A stretch of 64,000 nt of DNA from Bacteroidota bacterium (lineage in GTDB: Bacteria; Bacteroidota; Bacteroidia; Flavobacteriales; Flavobacteriaceae): the NCBI GenBank assembly GCA_024279425.1, contig JAJRRO010000020.1, forward strand, positions 62,001 to 126,000. Direction: 5' to 3'. Both the position numbers and the translations under genes were made by a program. Below, in pieces: positions 8,247 to 17,228 of the stretch. The notes under the pieces were generated by a model, which saw only the letters and a program-made list of their open reading frames with translations, did not search any database and was not told where the DNA came from. Position 1 is the stretch's first letter, and every line of letters begins with the position of its first letter.

Positions 8247-8302
8247 TTTATTAAAAGTTAATATTCTAAAAACATTAACTTAACATTGGGGTTGGTTATT
8301 TG
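8247..8302 (+). promoter_or_regulatory. Pho-box-like promoter P5 (porin)
   Basis: Hexamers TTTATT 8247, TTAATA 8258, AAAACA 8269 and TTAACA 8280 are spaced 11 bp apart, and the last ends 13 nt before TTTG at 8299-8302. The segment TTATTTGCAG is shared with promoter P1. The porin ATG follows at 8325. Confidence 0.7.
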
Positions 8303-8324
8303 CAGCGACAAAAACTAATACTTG

Positions 8325-9530
8325 ATGAAATTACACAGTTTGGCCTTCGGCCTACTCCTTTTCTTATCCTCAATGTCTTTTTCCCAAGAAAATAGCAATT
8401 CAAACTTTGGAAAAGGGCTTATCAATACAATTGGCAAAGACAGCGCCTGGGCTATGAAAGTTGGGCTACGCACCCAATTCTTATCAGGTGCATCATGGGA
8501 TACCGGTAATGATACTGGTTTAACAAATCCAGAGCAAAACTTCCTGATTCGCAGGGCACGATTAAAATTTGAGGGTTTCGCGTACACGCCAAAACTAAGG
8601 TATAAATTTGAACTTGGTCTATCAAATAGGGACCTCTCAGGTGCTTCTACATTCACAAGTAATGCCCCAAGGTATATTCTTGATGCTGTGGCCATGTGGA
8701 ACTTTTATGAAAATTTCGAATTATGGGTCGGTCAAACCAAATTGCCGGGCAATATAGAACGCGTAATTTCCTCTGGCAACTTACAGCAGGTAGACCGTTC
8801 ATTATTGAATAGCAGATTTACACTTGATCGTGACCAAGGCATTCAACTAAGACATCATTTTAACTTGTCTGAAAAATTCCTAGTGCGTGAAAAGTTTGCC
8901 ATATCACAAGGAGAAGGCAGGAATGTTACCAGTGGAAACTTAGGGGGCCATCAATATACATCAAGACTGGAGCTTTTGCCTTTTGGGACGTTTGAAAGTA
9001 AAGGGGATTATAGTGGTAGTGATCTTGAAAGGGAGAAAACACCCAAATTAATGCTTGCTGCGACCTACGATAGCAATCAGAACGCAGTAAAAAGCAGAAG
9101 TAACCAAGGTTCCTATATGACGAACGATATCGGTTTTTACGAAACCACAATAAACACCTTCTTTTTGGATGCCATGTTCAAATACAATGGTTTTTCCTTA
9201 ATGGCTGAATATGCCAATAGGGATGCAAAAGACCCTTTTGCAAAGAATTCAGATGGCACGTTGACAGGGGATGAGGTTCAAGTAGGTAGTGCCCTCAACC
9301 TACAAACAGGGTATTTGTTTCCAAGCAATTGGGAAGTTTCAGCAAGGTATACCCATATTAAATTGGATGAAGTAATCACTGGCAAAAATCCAGAAACCCA
9401 ATATACTTTGGGCTTATCTAAATATATTGCTGGGCATAAATTAAAGGTACAAACCGATCTAAGTTATTTGTCTGTTGAGAACGATGTTGATAGTTTAATG
9501 TATCGTTTACAATTGGAAGTTCATTTCTAG
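8325..9530 (+). CDS. OprP/OprO-like phosphate-selective porin
   Basis: The start is the ATG at 8325 (MKLHSLAFGLLLFLSSMSFSQ), giving a signal peptide and 401 residues. The barrel pattern is that of the phosphate-selective porin family: NFLIRRARLKFEGFAYTPKL, RYKFELGLSNRDL, ELWVGQTKLPGNIERVISSGN and DRDQGIQLRHHF, closing with ...YRLQLEVHF and a terminal Phe. It would let phosphate or polyphosphate cross the outer membrane, feeding the inner membrane transporters encoded downstream. Promoter P5 sits immediately upstream. The ion preference cannot be read from sequence alone; pyrophosphate or general anion passage are alternatives. Confidence 0.85.
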   Translation: MKLHSLAFGLLLFLSSMSFSQENSNSNFGKGLINTIGKDSAWAMKVGLRTQFLSGASWDTGNDTGLTNPEQNFLIRRARLKFEGFAYTPKLRYKFELGLSNRDLSGASTFTSNAPRYILDAVAMWNFYENFELWVGQTKLPGNIERVISSGNLQQVDRSLLNSRFTLDRDQGIQLRHHFNLSEKFLVREKFAISQGEGRNVTSGNLGGHQYTSRLELLPFGTFESKGDYSGSDLEREKTPKLMLAATYDSNQNAVKSRSNQGSYMTNDIGFYETTINTFFLDAMFKYNGFSLMAEYANRDAKDPFAKNSDGTLTGDEVQVGSALNLQTGYLFPSNWEVSARYTHIKLDEVITGKNPETQYTLGLSKYIAGHKLKVQTDLSYLSVENDVDSLMYRLQLEVHF

Positions 9531-9535
9531 ATGAT

Positions 9536-9580
9536 TTAAGTTATATTTTTAATCATCTTAACTGTGCAATTTTATATCTT
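9536..9580 (+). promoter_or_regulatory. Weak Pho-box-like promoter P8 (first PiT gene)
   Basis: Between porin and PiT, hexamers TTAAGT 9536, TTTTAA 9547 and TTAACT 9558 lie 11 bp apart, and 13 nt later comes TCTT (9577-9580) within TATATCTT, a poor -7 element. The geometry matches the other seven sites, so this may be a secondary promoter inside the operon. Confidence 0.45.
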
Positions 9581-9599
9581 ATACCAACCAAACTGAATT

Positions 9600-11867
9600 A
9601 TGGATAATATTTACTTTTTAATGATCGTAGCCCTTGCCGTTCTGGCCATTGCAGATCTTGTCGTAGGCGTCAGTAATGATGCAGTTAACTTTTTAAATTC
9701 CGCGTTGGGATCCAAAGCTATTTCCTTTAAAACCATTATGATAGTTGCCAGTCTGGGTATTGCATGTGGGGCTGTATTTTCCAGTGGTTTAATGGAGGTC
9801 GCTCGAAAGGGTATTTTTGTGCCGGGAGAATTTATGTTCAGTGAAATTATGATCATATTCATGGCCGTAATGATTACTGACATTTTGTTGCTCGATTTTT
9901 TCAATACATTAGGCATGCCTACTTCTACAACGGTCTCCATTGTATTTGAATTATTAGGTGCAGCGGTTGCCATGGCCTTGATTAAAATCGGGGCTGCAGG
10001 CGGTTCCTTTTCAGAAGTGGCAACCTACATCAATACTACAAAGGCAACAGAGATTATTCTAGGGATTCTGATTTCGGTCGTTGTCGCGTTCTCGATAGGG
10101 GCCGTAGTGCAGTACGTATCTCGTATTTTGCTCTCATTCAATTTTGAAAGAAAGGCGAAATGGGTAGGAGCACTATTTGGTGGTTTTGCCTTAGCCGCCA
10201 TTACCTATTTCATTTTTATAAAAGGGCTAAAGGGCACGGATTATTACGCAGAAATAAAGCCCATGATAGAAGGTAAAACAGGAATAATCATTGCAGCTAG
10301 CTTTATACTCTGGTCCTTGTTGTCTTATATTTTCGTAACCGTATTCAAAAAGAACATATATAAGCTGATCATCGCGGTGGGTACCTTCGCATTGGCCTTG
10401 GCATTCGCGGGCAATGATTTGGTGAATTTCATTGGCGTACCAATAGCTGCGTACCAATCCTATATCGCCTGGGTGGCATCAGGAATCCCAGCCACTGAAT
10501 TTGCTATGGATATATTGGGCCAAAAAGTTCAAACACCTACAATTTTTCTTCTTTCTGCCGGCTTGGTCATGGTATTGACCCTATGGTTCTCAAGCAAAGC
10601 AAAGAAAGTGGTCAAAACCTCCATCGATTTGTCTAGCCAAGGAGAGACCCAAGAACGATTTAATCCTAACTTTTTGTCCAGGAACTTGGTGCGGTTTACC
10701 ATGCTTGCATCAAAATACACGGCCACTGTGATTCCTGCGGCGATTCAAAATAAAATTGAAAGCCAGTTTAAAAAACCTATCGTAGAGCTTCCGAAAGGAA
10801 AAACCCACGAATTACCCGCCTTTGATATGGTCCGTGCCGCTGTTAACCTGATGGTCGCCAGTGTTTTGATATCCATTGCAACTTCAATGAAATTACCCCT
10901 TTCCACAACTTATGTGACTTTCATGGTTGCCATGGGTACATCATTGGCTGATAGGGCTTGGGGCAGTGAAAGTGCTGTTTATAGAGTCGCAGGGGTTCTG
11001 AATGTGATTGGTGGATGGTTCTTTACTGCAATTTGTGCATTTATTGCTGCAGGTACGGTGGCCTATTTAATACATCTTGGTGGAGGGGCCATGATAGCGG
11101 TCTTACTTTTGTTAGCCGCCCTTTTATTAATACGAAATTATGTAAATCATAAGAAAAAGACTCGAGGAGTCAAAGCTGAAGATAGCTTGAACAAAGCAGA
11201 AAGTAGCTCAATACATGGTGTTATCGAAGAAAGTGCTGATAATATTTCCAAAGCGCTTAAAAGGGTTAGTAAAATAAACCAGAATACCATAAACGGTCTG
11301 ATAAACCAAGATTTGGATGCACTTAAAAAAGCCAAGAATACGGTGGTGAAACTTGAGAATGAAATAGAAGAATTACAGAACGATATTTTCTACTTCATCA
11401 AGGACCTTGATGATTCGTATTTAGGTGCCAGTAAATTTTATATTGATGTAATCGGAAGCATCCAAGATGTGGCACAATCTTCTAGCTTAATTGCCAAAGT
11501 AAGCCATAAGCATGTGAATAATAACCACAAGGCCCTAAAGAAGAAGCAGGCTGAGGAACTATTGGAAATCAATGAAAAACTGGTACACCTATTCGGTAAA
11601 ATAAGGGGCATTTTTGATGCACGCGCCTTCCACGAAATAGTCCCGGATATAATAGAAGAAAAAAAGGCCCTTTTAAGCAGTGTACAGGAATCAATTCAAA
11701 GACAGGTTGAACGCACACGCACCGAGGAATCGAGCCCTAAAAACACCACTCTTTATTTTAGTATATTGTTGGAGACACAAGATTTGATCAAAGCGAACAT
11801 GAACATTCTGAATTTGTATTTTGAAGAGCACAACAATACTAGGATAGACAAGGAAACAGCTGAATAA
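9600..11867 (+). CDS. PiT family inorganic phosphate transporter with PhoU-like C-terminal domain (copy 1)
   Basis: The 755-residue inner membrane protein has both PiT signature segments: GVSNDAVNFLNSALGSKA near residue 25 and AGNDLVNFIGVPIAAYQ near residue 270, each in a run of membrane helices, and a third conserved block at LPLSTTYVTFMVAMGTSLADRAWG near residue 440. PiT proteins couple phosphate uptake to protons or sodium. After the last helix (about residue 515) a soluble helical region of about 220 residues resembles PhoU/DUF47 and ends in a conserved TRTEESSPKNTTLYFS block. The fusion makes it much longer than the usual 400-500 residues of PiT. It lies 69 bp after the porin and is probably co-transcribed with it. 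Copy 2 starts at 14073. Confidence 0.9.
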   Translation: MDNIYFLMIVALAVLAIADLVVGVSNDAVNFLNSALGSKAISFKTIMIVASLGIACGAVFSSGLMEVARKGIFVPGEFMFSEIMIIFMAVMITDILLLDFFNTLGMPTSTTVSIVFELLGAAVAMALIKIGAAGGSFSEVATYINTTKATEIILGILISVVVAFSIGAVVQYVSRILLSFNFERKAKWVGALFGGFALAAITYFIFIKGLKGTDYYAEIKPMIEGKTGIIIAASFILWSLLSYIFVTVFKKNIYKLIIAVGTFALALAFAGNDLVNFIGVPIAAYQSYIAWVASGIPATEFAMDILGQKVQTPTIFLLSAGLVMVLTLWFSSKAKKVVKTSIDLSSQGETQERFNPNFLSRNLVRFTMLASKYTATVIPAAIQNKIESQFKKPIVELPKGKTHELPAFDMVRAAVNLMVASVLISIATSMKLPLSTTYVTFMVAMGTSLADRAWGSESAVYRVAGVLNVIGGWFFTAICAFIAAGTVAYLIHLGGGAMIAVLLLLAALLLIRNYVNHKKKTRGVKAEDSLNKAESSSIHGVIEESADNISKALKRVSKINQNTINGLINQDLDALKKAKNTVVKLENEIEELQNDIFYFIKDLDDSYLGASKFYIDVIGSIQDVAQSSSLIAKVSHKHVNNNHKALKKKQAEELLEINEKLVHLFGKIRGIFDARAFHEIVPDIIEEKKALLSSVQESIQRQVERTRTEESSPKNTTLYFSILLETQDLIKANMNILNLYFEEHNNTRIDKETAE

Positions 11868-11876
11868 GTCTTATTT

Positions 11877-11908
11877 AAAAGGCACTTCATTGAAGTGCCT
11901 TTTTTATT
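11877..11908. terminator. Bidirectional terminator between PiT copy 1 and NptA
   Basis: AAAAGGCACTTCA (11877-11889) and TGAAGTGCCTTTT (11891-11903) form a near-perfect stem with A and T runs on either side. It can stop transcription from both converging genes. Confidence 0.8.
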
Positions 11909-13668
11909 TTATTTATCGTTTTCCGATAAAGAATCGGTCTCACCATAGAGCAGTTCGGCAACTTCAATAAGCTTTTTAATCATATTATTCACGTTAGAAT
12001 AATCATTGAATAAGGAAGAAGCCATTTCTGCAGAAATCAAATCCTTCCTTATTAATTTATCTATGGATTTATTGCTTTGCCTAATATTCTCTTTAGCTTC
12101 CTTATTTAGTCGATCTAGCTTCTCAGCATAATCCTTCGCATCATCTGCCTTCCTGAAAAGATAAATAACCCTTAAAACCTTACCCACTTTTCTCCTAAAG
12201 CTATCATAAACCCTCGATAATGGCTTATTGTCAAAATTCATGGATAAGGTAAGGTTCTTGTTCAATTGCCCTACGGCTTTCACTATTTCGACCATTTTGC
12301 GATTTGCTACCTTAATGTCTGTAATAGCATTGTTCTGTTTATTGGTAAGCTTTAAATTATTTTGTGCGGTGGTGGCATATTTAATGATTTCACCGTAAAT
12401 AGACTTTGCTTTTTTATAATATAGTTCGTCAACATCAACCTGCATATTCTTGGTCGACCTCTTTACAATTTTCTTTATTTTTTTATCGGACTTAATATCT
12501 TCTCTATGAATATTAAGGCCATGCGCCACAATCTCAAAGATTGCATTCTTATAAAGATATTTAGATTCCTCGACCAAAGCGGAAATTACAGTTCCAGGAA
12601 ATTCGAGAATTTCCCTGTTCAAGAATTTTGGCTCATCAATATCCTTATCGACTCTTTCTTTGAAAAATCTCAATAATACCTTCTCCATTTTTTTAATAAA
12701 GGGAATCATCAACAAGACTCCAAGAACATTAAAAATAGTATGGAACAATGCCAGTTTCAAGGTATAGTCTGTCTCCAAAATGCCAACAGCATCCGACAAT
12801 GTATTGACCAAATTTGTCAACGGATAAAGAAATGCCAAGGCCACGATACCTGTAACCAAATTAAAAATAAAATGTGCCCCTGCGAGTCTTTTCCCTGAAA
12901 TATTAGAACCCACGGAACCCAAAATAGCGGTGATTGTCGTACCGACATTTGCACCAATAGCAAGAGCCAAAGCATTTTCATACTCTATCTGACCAGCAGC
13001 CAAAGCCGTTAAGATTAGTGCCAGGGTGGCACTACTTGATTGTAGAATTGTAGTTATGACGATTCCAAGACCCGTATAGATAACAATACCTAGAAAACCC
13101 GGAATTGCATATCGTGTAAAATCAATATATTCTTTGAATACATCGAAACCTTCTTTCATATAGTGTATCCCCAAAAAGAAAAAGCCAAGACCTGCCAGAA
13201 CATTTCCCATGCCTTTTAGCGATGCTCTTTTCTGAAAGGAAAAAATAATACCAAAAACCAACATAGACATGGCAAAAGCCGATATCTTAATCTTTAAACC
13301 AAAACCAGCTACCAACCAAGCTGTTGCAGTTGTGCGATGTTTGCTCCGAGTATTAGGCCTAATCCCCCCGCTAAACTTATCAAACCCGCACTGATAAAGG
13401 AGATTGTAATTACCGAAACCAAGGAACTAGACTGAATCAATGCTGTTACAAAAGCTCCACCAGTTATACTCTTATAAAGTTTATCAGTGGCCTTTTTCAA
13501 AAGATTTTGTAGAGGACCTTTGGTAAAGACCTTAAAACCTTCTTCCAGCATGATCATCCCAAATAGTAAAATGGCAACCCCTGCTACAATGGTTTTGAAA
13601 TTTGGATTAAAATATAGGACAACGCAAAGAGCAACTAAAAATGTGTAGAACAATGACCTTCTGAACAT
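11909..13668 (-). pseudogene. Na/Pi cotransporter (NptA/PNaS type) with PhoU-like tail, one-base frameshift
   Basis: Two open frames together make one Na/Pi-cotransport protein of about 586 residues. The first (13668 down to 13309) ends in LGLILGANI followed by a foreign tail and a stop. The second begins with VAGFGLKIKISAF, only through a TTG codon. Inserting one base near 13334-13336 gives GANIGTTATAWLVAGF, the conserved glutamine/threonine-type repeat of this family. QSSS motifs occur in both halves (IQSSSLVSV and LQSSSATLALIL), as expected for the inverted repeats that form the ion path. The last 220 residues are a PhoU-like helical domain. The promoter is P7. There is no slippery heptamer at the break, so programmed frameshifting is unlikely; recent mutation or a base-call error fits better. 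Confidence 0.8.
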
Positions 13669-13767
13669 ATCTTAAATCTATACATAATTCATCGTATTCA
13701 TTTCAAAAAAAGGATGGCACCAACACTCTTTTTAAGCCTATCTTTTTAATCTTGGGAAGATGCTTTT

Positions 13768-13786
13768 GAATTCCAAATTGGAATTC
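13768..13786. repeat. Near-perfect palindrome in NptA leader
   Basis: A 19-bp palindrome reading GAATTCCAA, one central base, TTGGAATTC lies about 100 nt before the NptA start, within its predicted leader. It could be an operator or an RNA hairpin. Purpose unknown. Confidence 0.5.
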
Positions 13787-13788
13787 AC

Positions 13789-13855
13789 GAAATAAATCGA
13801 AGAACTTATTATTTGATGTTAACTTAAAGTAAATGTAAGGTAAAATAATAGTAAG
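13789..13855 (-). promoter_or_regulatory. Pho-box-like promoter P7 (NptA)
   Basis: On the minus strand the hexamers are CTTACT (13850-13855), TTTACC (13839-13844), TTTACT (13828-13833), TTAACA (13817-13822) and a weak TAATAA (13806-13811), all 11 bp apart. After 13 nt comes TTTC (13789-13792) in TTTATTTC, close to the TTTATTTG of P1. The three central hexamers are among the best in the window. Confidence 0.68.
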
Positions 13856-14004
13856 TAAAACCTTCACAGAACGATAATCAATGCCCAATTCTATGATTTT
13901 TATGTCCAAAATCCCAAACTCTCAATCAAACCTATTTAGCCCTAAAGCAGTAGAATAAAGTACTGTCAAATTTATTCGCAAACAAAAAACCAAATCAAAA
14001 ATTG

Positions 14005-14049
14005 ATAACGTTTACATTACATTGATTTTAAGGATTTAAAGTACGTTTG
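14005..14049 (+). promoter_or_regulatory. Pho-box-like promoter P6 (second PiT gene)
   Basis: Hexamers ATAACG 14005, ATTACA 14016 and TTTAAG 14027 are 11 bp apart, and the last ends 13 nt before TTTG at 14046-14049. The -7 element TACGTTTG (14042-14049) matches TAnnTTTG perfectly. The ATG of PiT copy 2 is 23 nt further. A second pair, TTTACA 14011 and TTGATT 14022, has the same period in another phase. Confidence 0.68.
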
Positions 14050-14072
14050 CAACGTTACTTTGAATATTGGTT

Positions 14073-16361
14073 ATGGATAACATTTACCTTCTTATGATAA
14101 TCGCTTTGACCGTCCTGGCCATTGCGGATTTAGTTGTGGGAGTCAGTAATGATGCCGTGAATTTTTTGAATTCGGCTATAGGTTCCAAAGCCATATCCTT
14201 TCGTACGATTATGATTGTAGCAAGTATTGGTATTGCTTGTGGGGCGATTTTCTCAAGTGGCATGATGGAAGTTGCAAGAAAGGGAATTTTTAATCCTGGC
14301 GAATTCATGTTTAGCGAAATCATGTTCATTTTCATGGCTGTGATGATTACTGATATTCTACTATTAGATTTTTTCAACACCTTGGGAATGCCCACCTCCA
14401 CAACGGTTTCAATTGTTTTTGAGCTATTGGGAGCAGCAGTGGCCATGTCATTGATTAAAATCGGTGTTGATGGCGGCGACTTTTCGGATGTTGTCAACTA
14501 TATAAACACTTCTAAGGCTTTTCAAATAATCATGGGAATTCTACTCTCAGTGGTTGTGGCATTTTCGATCGGTGCACTAGTTCAATGGATTTCCAGATTG
14601 CTGCTTTCATACAATTTTGAGAAAAAAGCCAAGTGGGTTGGTGCCTTGTTCGGCGGGGTGGCTTTATCGGCAATCACTTATTTTATCCTTATGAAGGGGA
14701 TAAAGGGTACCACCTATGCATCCCAAAGTTTTGAGGTCATCGGTGGAATGACCATCAAAGATTTTTTGGAAGTCAAGATATGGGCTATCATACTTATCAA
14801 TTTCTTAATGTGGTCTTTACTTTCATATGTGTTAATGATCCTAGCGAAAATCAATATTTATAAATTGATAATTGGGGTTGGCACATTTGCACTTGCCTTG
14901 GCCTTTGCCGGTAACGATTTGGTTAATTTTATAGGTGTTCCCATTGCCGCCTATCAGGCCTATGAAGCATGGTCTGCTTCTGGAATGGTCGCAACTGAAT
15001 TCAGCATGGACATTCTTGCCGAAAAAGTCCCCACCCCAACATTACTTCTTTTTATCTCTGGAATGATTATGGTCGCCACTTTATGGTTTTCAAAAAAAGC
15101 CCGATATGTCGCTGAAACCGAGATAAACCTTTCAAGGGAAGGGGAAGCCAAAGAACGTTTTCAACCCAACTTTCTCTCACGAGGTATCGTTAGATTATCA
15201 ATTGCCTTATCCAAGGCCTCTAGCCTATTACCATCTTCAATACGAAAGAATATAGATAACCAATTCCACAAACCGGTTATTACACTCTCCAAGGATAAAA
15301 CCTATAAGTTACCCGCTTTTGATATGGTAAGAGCTGCCGTTAATCTCATGGTGGCAGGTATTTTGATTTCCATAGCCACTTCCTATAAATTGCCTTTGTC
15401 AACTACCTATGTTACTTTTATGGTAGCCATGGGAACGTCATTGGCAGATCGTGCTTGGAGTGCCGAAAGTGCCGTCTATAGAGTTGCGGGGGTATTGAAC
15501 GTCATTGGAGGATGGTTTGGCACGGCCATTATAGCCTTTATCGCATCTGGAGCTATCTTAACGATAATTAGTTTCGGTAAAGGGGCGGCTATCGCCGTAT
15601 TGCTCTTCGCCGCTATTTTATTACTAGCTAGAAATTATATTTCATATAACCGGAAATCCAAGGAAATCAAGGCCGAGGATAGTTTGCGGAAAGCAGAAAG
15701 TAGCTCTATTCAAGGAGTCATTGAAGAAAGTGCCAATAACATAGCCCGCGTGGTCAAACGTGGCAATAAGATCTACACAAATACAATCAACAGTCTGGCC
15801 AGACAGGACTTGAATCAGTTGAAGAAAAATAAAAAACAAGTTTCAAAGCTGTCTGCAGAAATAGATGACCTCAGGGACAATCTTTTCTATTTTATTAAAA
15901 ATCTAGATGAGGCCAGTGTAGGTGCCAGTAATTTCTATATTAATATACTGGGTTATCTGACCGACATTACGCAATCGCTGGACTATATTACCAAAATAAG
16001 CCATAAGCATGTAGACAATAATCACAAGAAACTTAAGTACAATCAGATCAAAGAGCTCAAATTGATTAACAATGAATTGGAAGTCTTACTGAACAAGACA
16101 AAAAATGCATTTGACAACCGTTCTTTTGAAGAGATTGGCGTTTTGCTAAATAACAAGCAAATACTGTTTAAAATGGTCTCCCAAAAAATAGCGGCCCAGG
16201 TGGCTAGAACACGAACAGAGGAATCCAGTCCTAAAAACACCACCTTATATTTTTCGCTTTTATTGGAAACAAAAGATTTAATAACAGGAATTATGAATCT
16301 ACTGGAGTCCTATTACAACGAACATGATAGTTCTATAGAACCAACAAGGTTAGAAGAATAG
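14073..16361 (+). CDS. PiT family inorganic phosphate transporter with PhoU-like C-terminal domain (copy 2)
   Basis: The start is the ATG at 14073 (MDNIYLLMIIALTVLAIADL), which matches the start of copy 1; the TTG at 14067 is rejected. The 762-residue protein carries the same PiT signatures (GVSNDAVNFLNSAIGSKA, AGNDLVNFIGVPIAAYQ, LPLSTTYVTFMVAMGTSLAD) and the same PhoU-like tail with TRTEESSPKNTTLYFS. The two copies are clearly paralogues along their full length and flank the NptA gene. Copy 2 has a longer loop around residues 210-235 (GTTYASQSFEVIGGMTIKD). It has its own promoter with a perfect -7 element, which may give it a basal level that copy 1 lacks. Confidence 0.9.
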   Translation: MDNIYLLMIIALTVLAIADLVVGVSNDAVNFLNSAIGSKAISFRTIMIVASIGIACGAIFSSGMMEVARKGIFNPGEFMFSEIMFIFMAVMITDILLLDFFNTLGMPTSTTVSIVFELLGAAVAMSLIKIGVDGGDFSDVVNYINTSKAFQIIMGILLSVVVAFSIGALVQWISRLLLSYNFEKKAKWVGALFGGVALSAITYFILMKGIKGTTYASQSFEVIGGMTIKDFLEVKIWAIILINFLMWSLLSYVLMILAKINIYKLIIGVGTFALALAFAGNDLVNFIGVPIAAYQAYEAWSASGMVATEFSMDILAEKVPTPTLLLFISGMIMVATLWFSKKARYVAETEINLSREGEAKERFQPNFLSRGIVRLSIALSKASSLLPSSIRKNIDNQFHKPVITLSKDKTYKLPAFDMVRAAVNLMVAGILISIATSYKLPLSTTYVTFMVAMGTSLADRAWSAESAVYRVAGVLNVIGGWFGTAIIAFIASGAILTIISFGKGAAIAVLLFAAILLLARNYISYNRKSKEIKAEDSLRKAESSSIQGVIEESANNIARVVKRGNKIYTNTINSLARQDLNQLKKNKKQVSKLSAEIDDLRDNLFYFIKNLDEASVGASNFYINILGYLTDITQSLDYITKISHKHVDNNHKKLKYNQIKELKLINNELEVLLNKTKNAFDNRSFEEIGVLLNNKQILFKMVSQKIAAQVARTRTEESSPKNTTLYFSLLLETKDLITGIMNLLESYYNEHDSSIEPTRLEE

Positions 16362-16414
16362 CTTTTCCAAAGCCGAATAAAAAACCTATATTAGGATACA
16401 TAAATTCATTTAGT

Positions 16415-17134
16415 ATGGGAAAGTACTACTTCTTGTTGCTCATGTTGGCAGGCTTAACTAAGGGCACAGCCCAGGAATTAACAGGCGCACAATTATTGAA
16501 TAAAGCGATAGCCTATCATGACCCAAATGGTTCGTGGGATACATTTCAAGGAAAATTGTTCATAACCATGAATACTCCTGATGGTAAGGAGAGGTTAAGT
16601 AAAGTTGAGATTAACCTACCCGCACAATATTTTAAATTGACCGCATCTCAGAAGGGTACCACCATCGAACAGACGCTTGAAAAAGGAAATTGCACGCTAA
16701 AGTTAAACGGAAGCACCACAATTTCAGCCGAGGATAAAAAAACCCATCGAATAAGCTGCGAACGGGCCAGCACAATGAAAAATTATTATACCTATCTCTA
16801 TGGGCTACCTATGAAACTTAAAGATCCTGGAACACTTCTAGACCCAAAAGTTCAAACCAAGATTTTTAATGGAAAAAAGTACCAAGTACTAAAGGTAAGT
16901 TATGATGAAAAGGTAGGTAAAGATGTTTGGTATTTTTATTTCGACCCCGTGACATTTGCGATGGAGGTTTACCAATTCTTTCATGATGAATCAAAAAACG
17001 ATGGGGAATACATCATCCTAAGCGATATCGAAAGCGTTGGTAGTATAAAAATGCCCAAAACAAGGGCCTGGTATTACAATAGTGATGATACGTATCTGGG
17101 AATTGATAATTTGACGAATTCGGAACGTCTTTGA
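16415..17134 (+). CDS. Secreted DUF6503-like protein
   Basis: The 239-residue protein has a signal peptide (MGKYYFLLLMLAGLTKGTAQ). The mature part begins with LLNKAIAYHDPNGSWDTFQGKL, a pattern I associate with the DUF6503 family of Bacteroidota, and is rich in beta strands like LolA/LppX-type periplasmic lipid-binding folds. It follows PiT copy 2 after 53 bp with no terminator or clear promoter between them, so it is probably co-transcribed. Function unknown; a role in envelope maintenance under phosphate stress is a guess from position. Confidence 0.6.
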   Translation: MGKYYFLLLMLAGLTKGTAQELTGAQLLNKAIAYHDPNGSWDTFQGKLFITMNTPDGKERLSKVEINLPAQYFKLTASQKGTTIEQTLEKGNCTLKLNGSTTISAEDKKTHRISCERASTMKNYYTYLYGLPMKLKDPGTLLDPKVQTKIFNGKKYQVLKVSYDEKVGKDVWYFYFDPVTFAMEVYQFFHDESKNDGEYIILSDIESVGSIKMPKTRAWYYNSDDTYLGIDNLTNSERL

Positions 17135-17173
17135 ACCGATCTTTTTGTTAAATTTAGTTCTTGGGAGTTCCTA

Positions 17174-17190
17174 CTATAATTAAATTATAG
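17174..17190. repeat. Palindrome upstream of sialidase-like gene
   Basis: CTATAATT and AATTATAG flank one central base 39 bp before the next start codon. It could be an operator for a dimeric regulator. Confidence 0.35.
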
Positions 17191-17228
17191 ACCTAAGTAC
17201 GATGTCCTAAATAAATAGCCTCAAGACC

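Noticed and set aside
8200-8262. Short frame starting MDSNDCLW in the small RNA region
   Set aside because: It reads through the terminator stem and T-run and into the porin promoter, so translation is unlikely.
13309-13340. Programmed frameshift in NptA
   Set aside because: There is no slippery heptamer or stimulatory structure at the break, and transporters of this family are not known to need frameshifting.
13703-13909. 68-residue frame on the minus strand upstream of NptA
   Set aside because: It covers the Pho-box-like array and palindrome and has no recognisable pattern.
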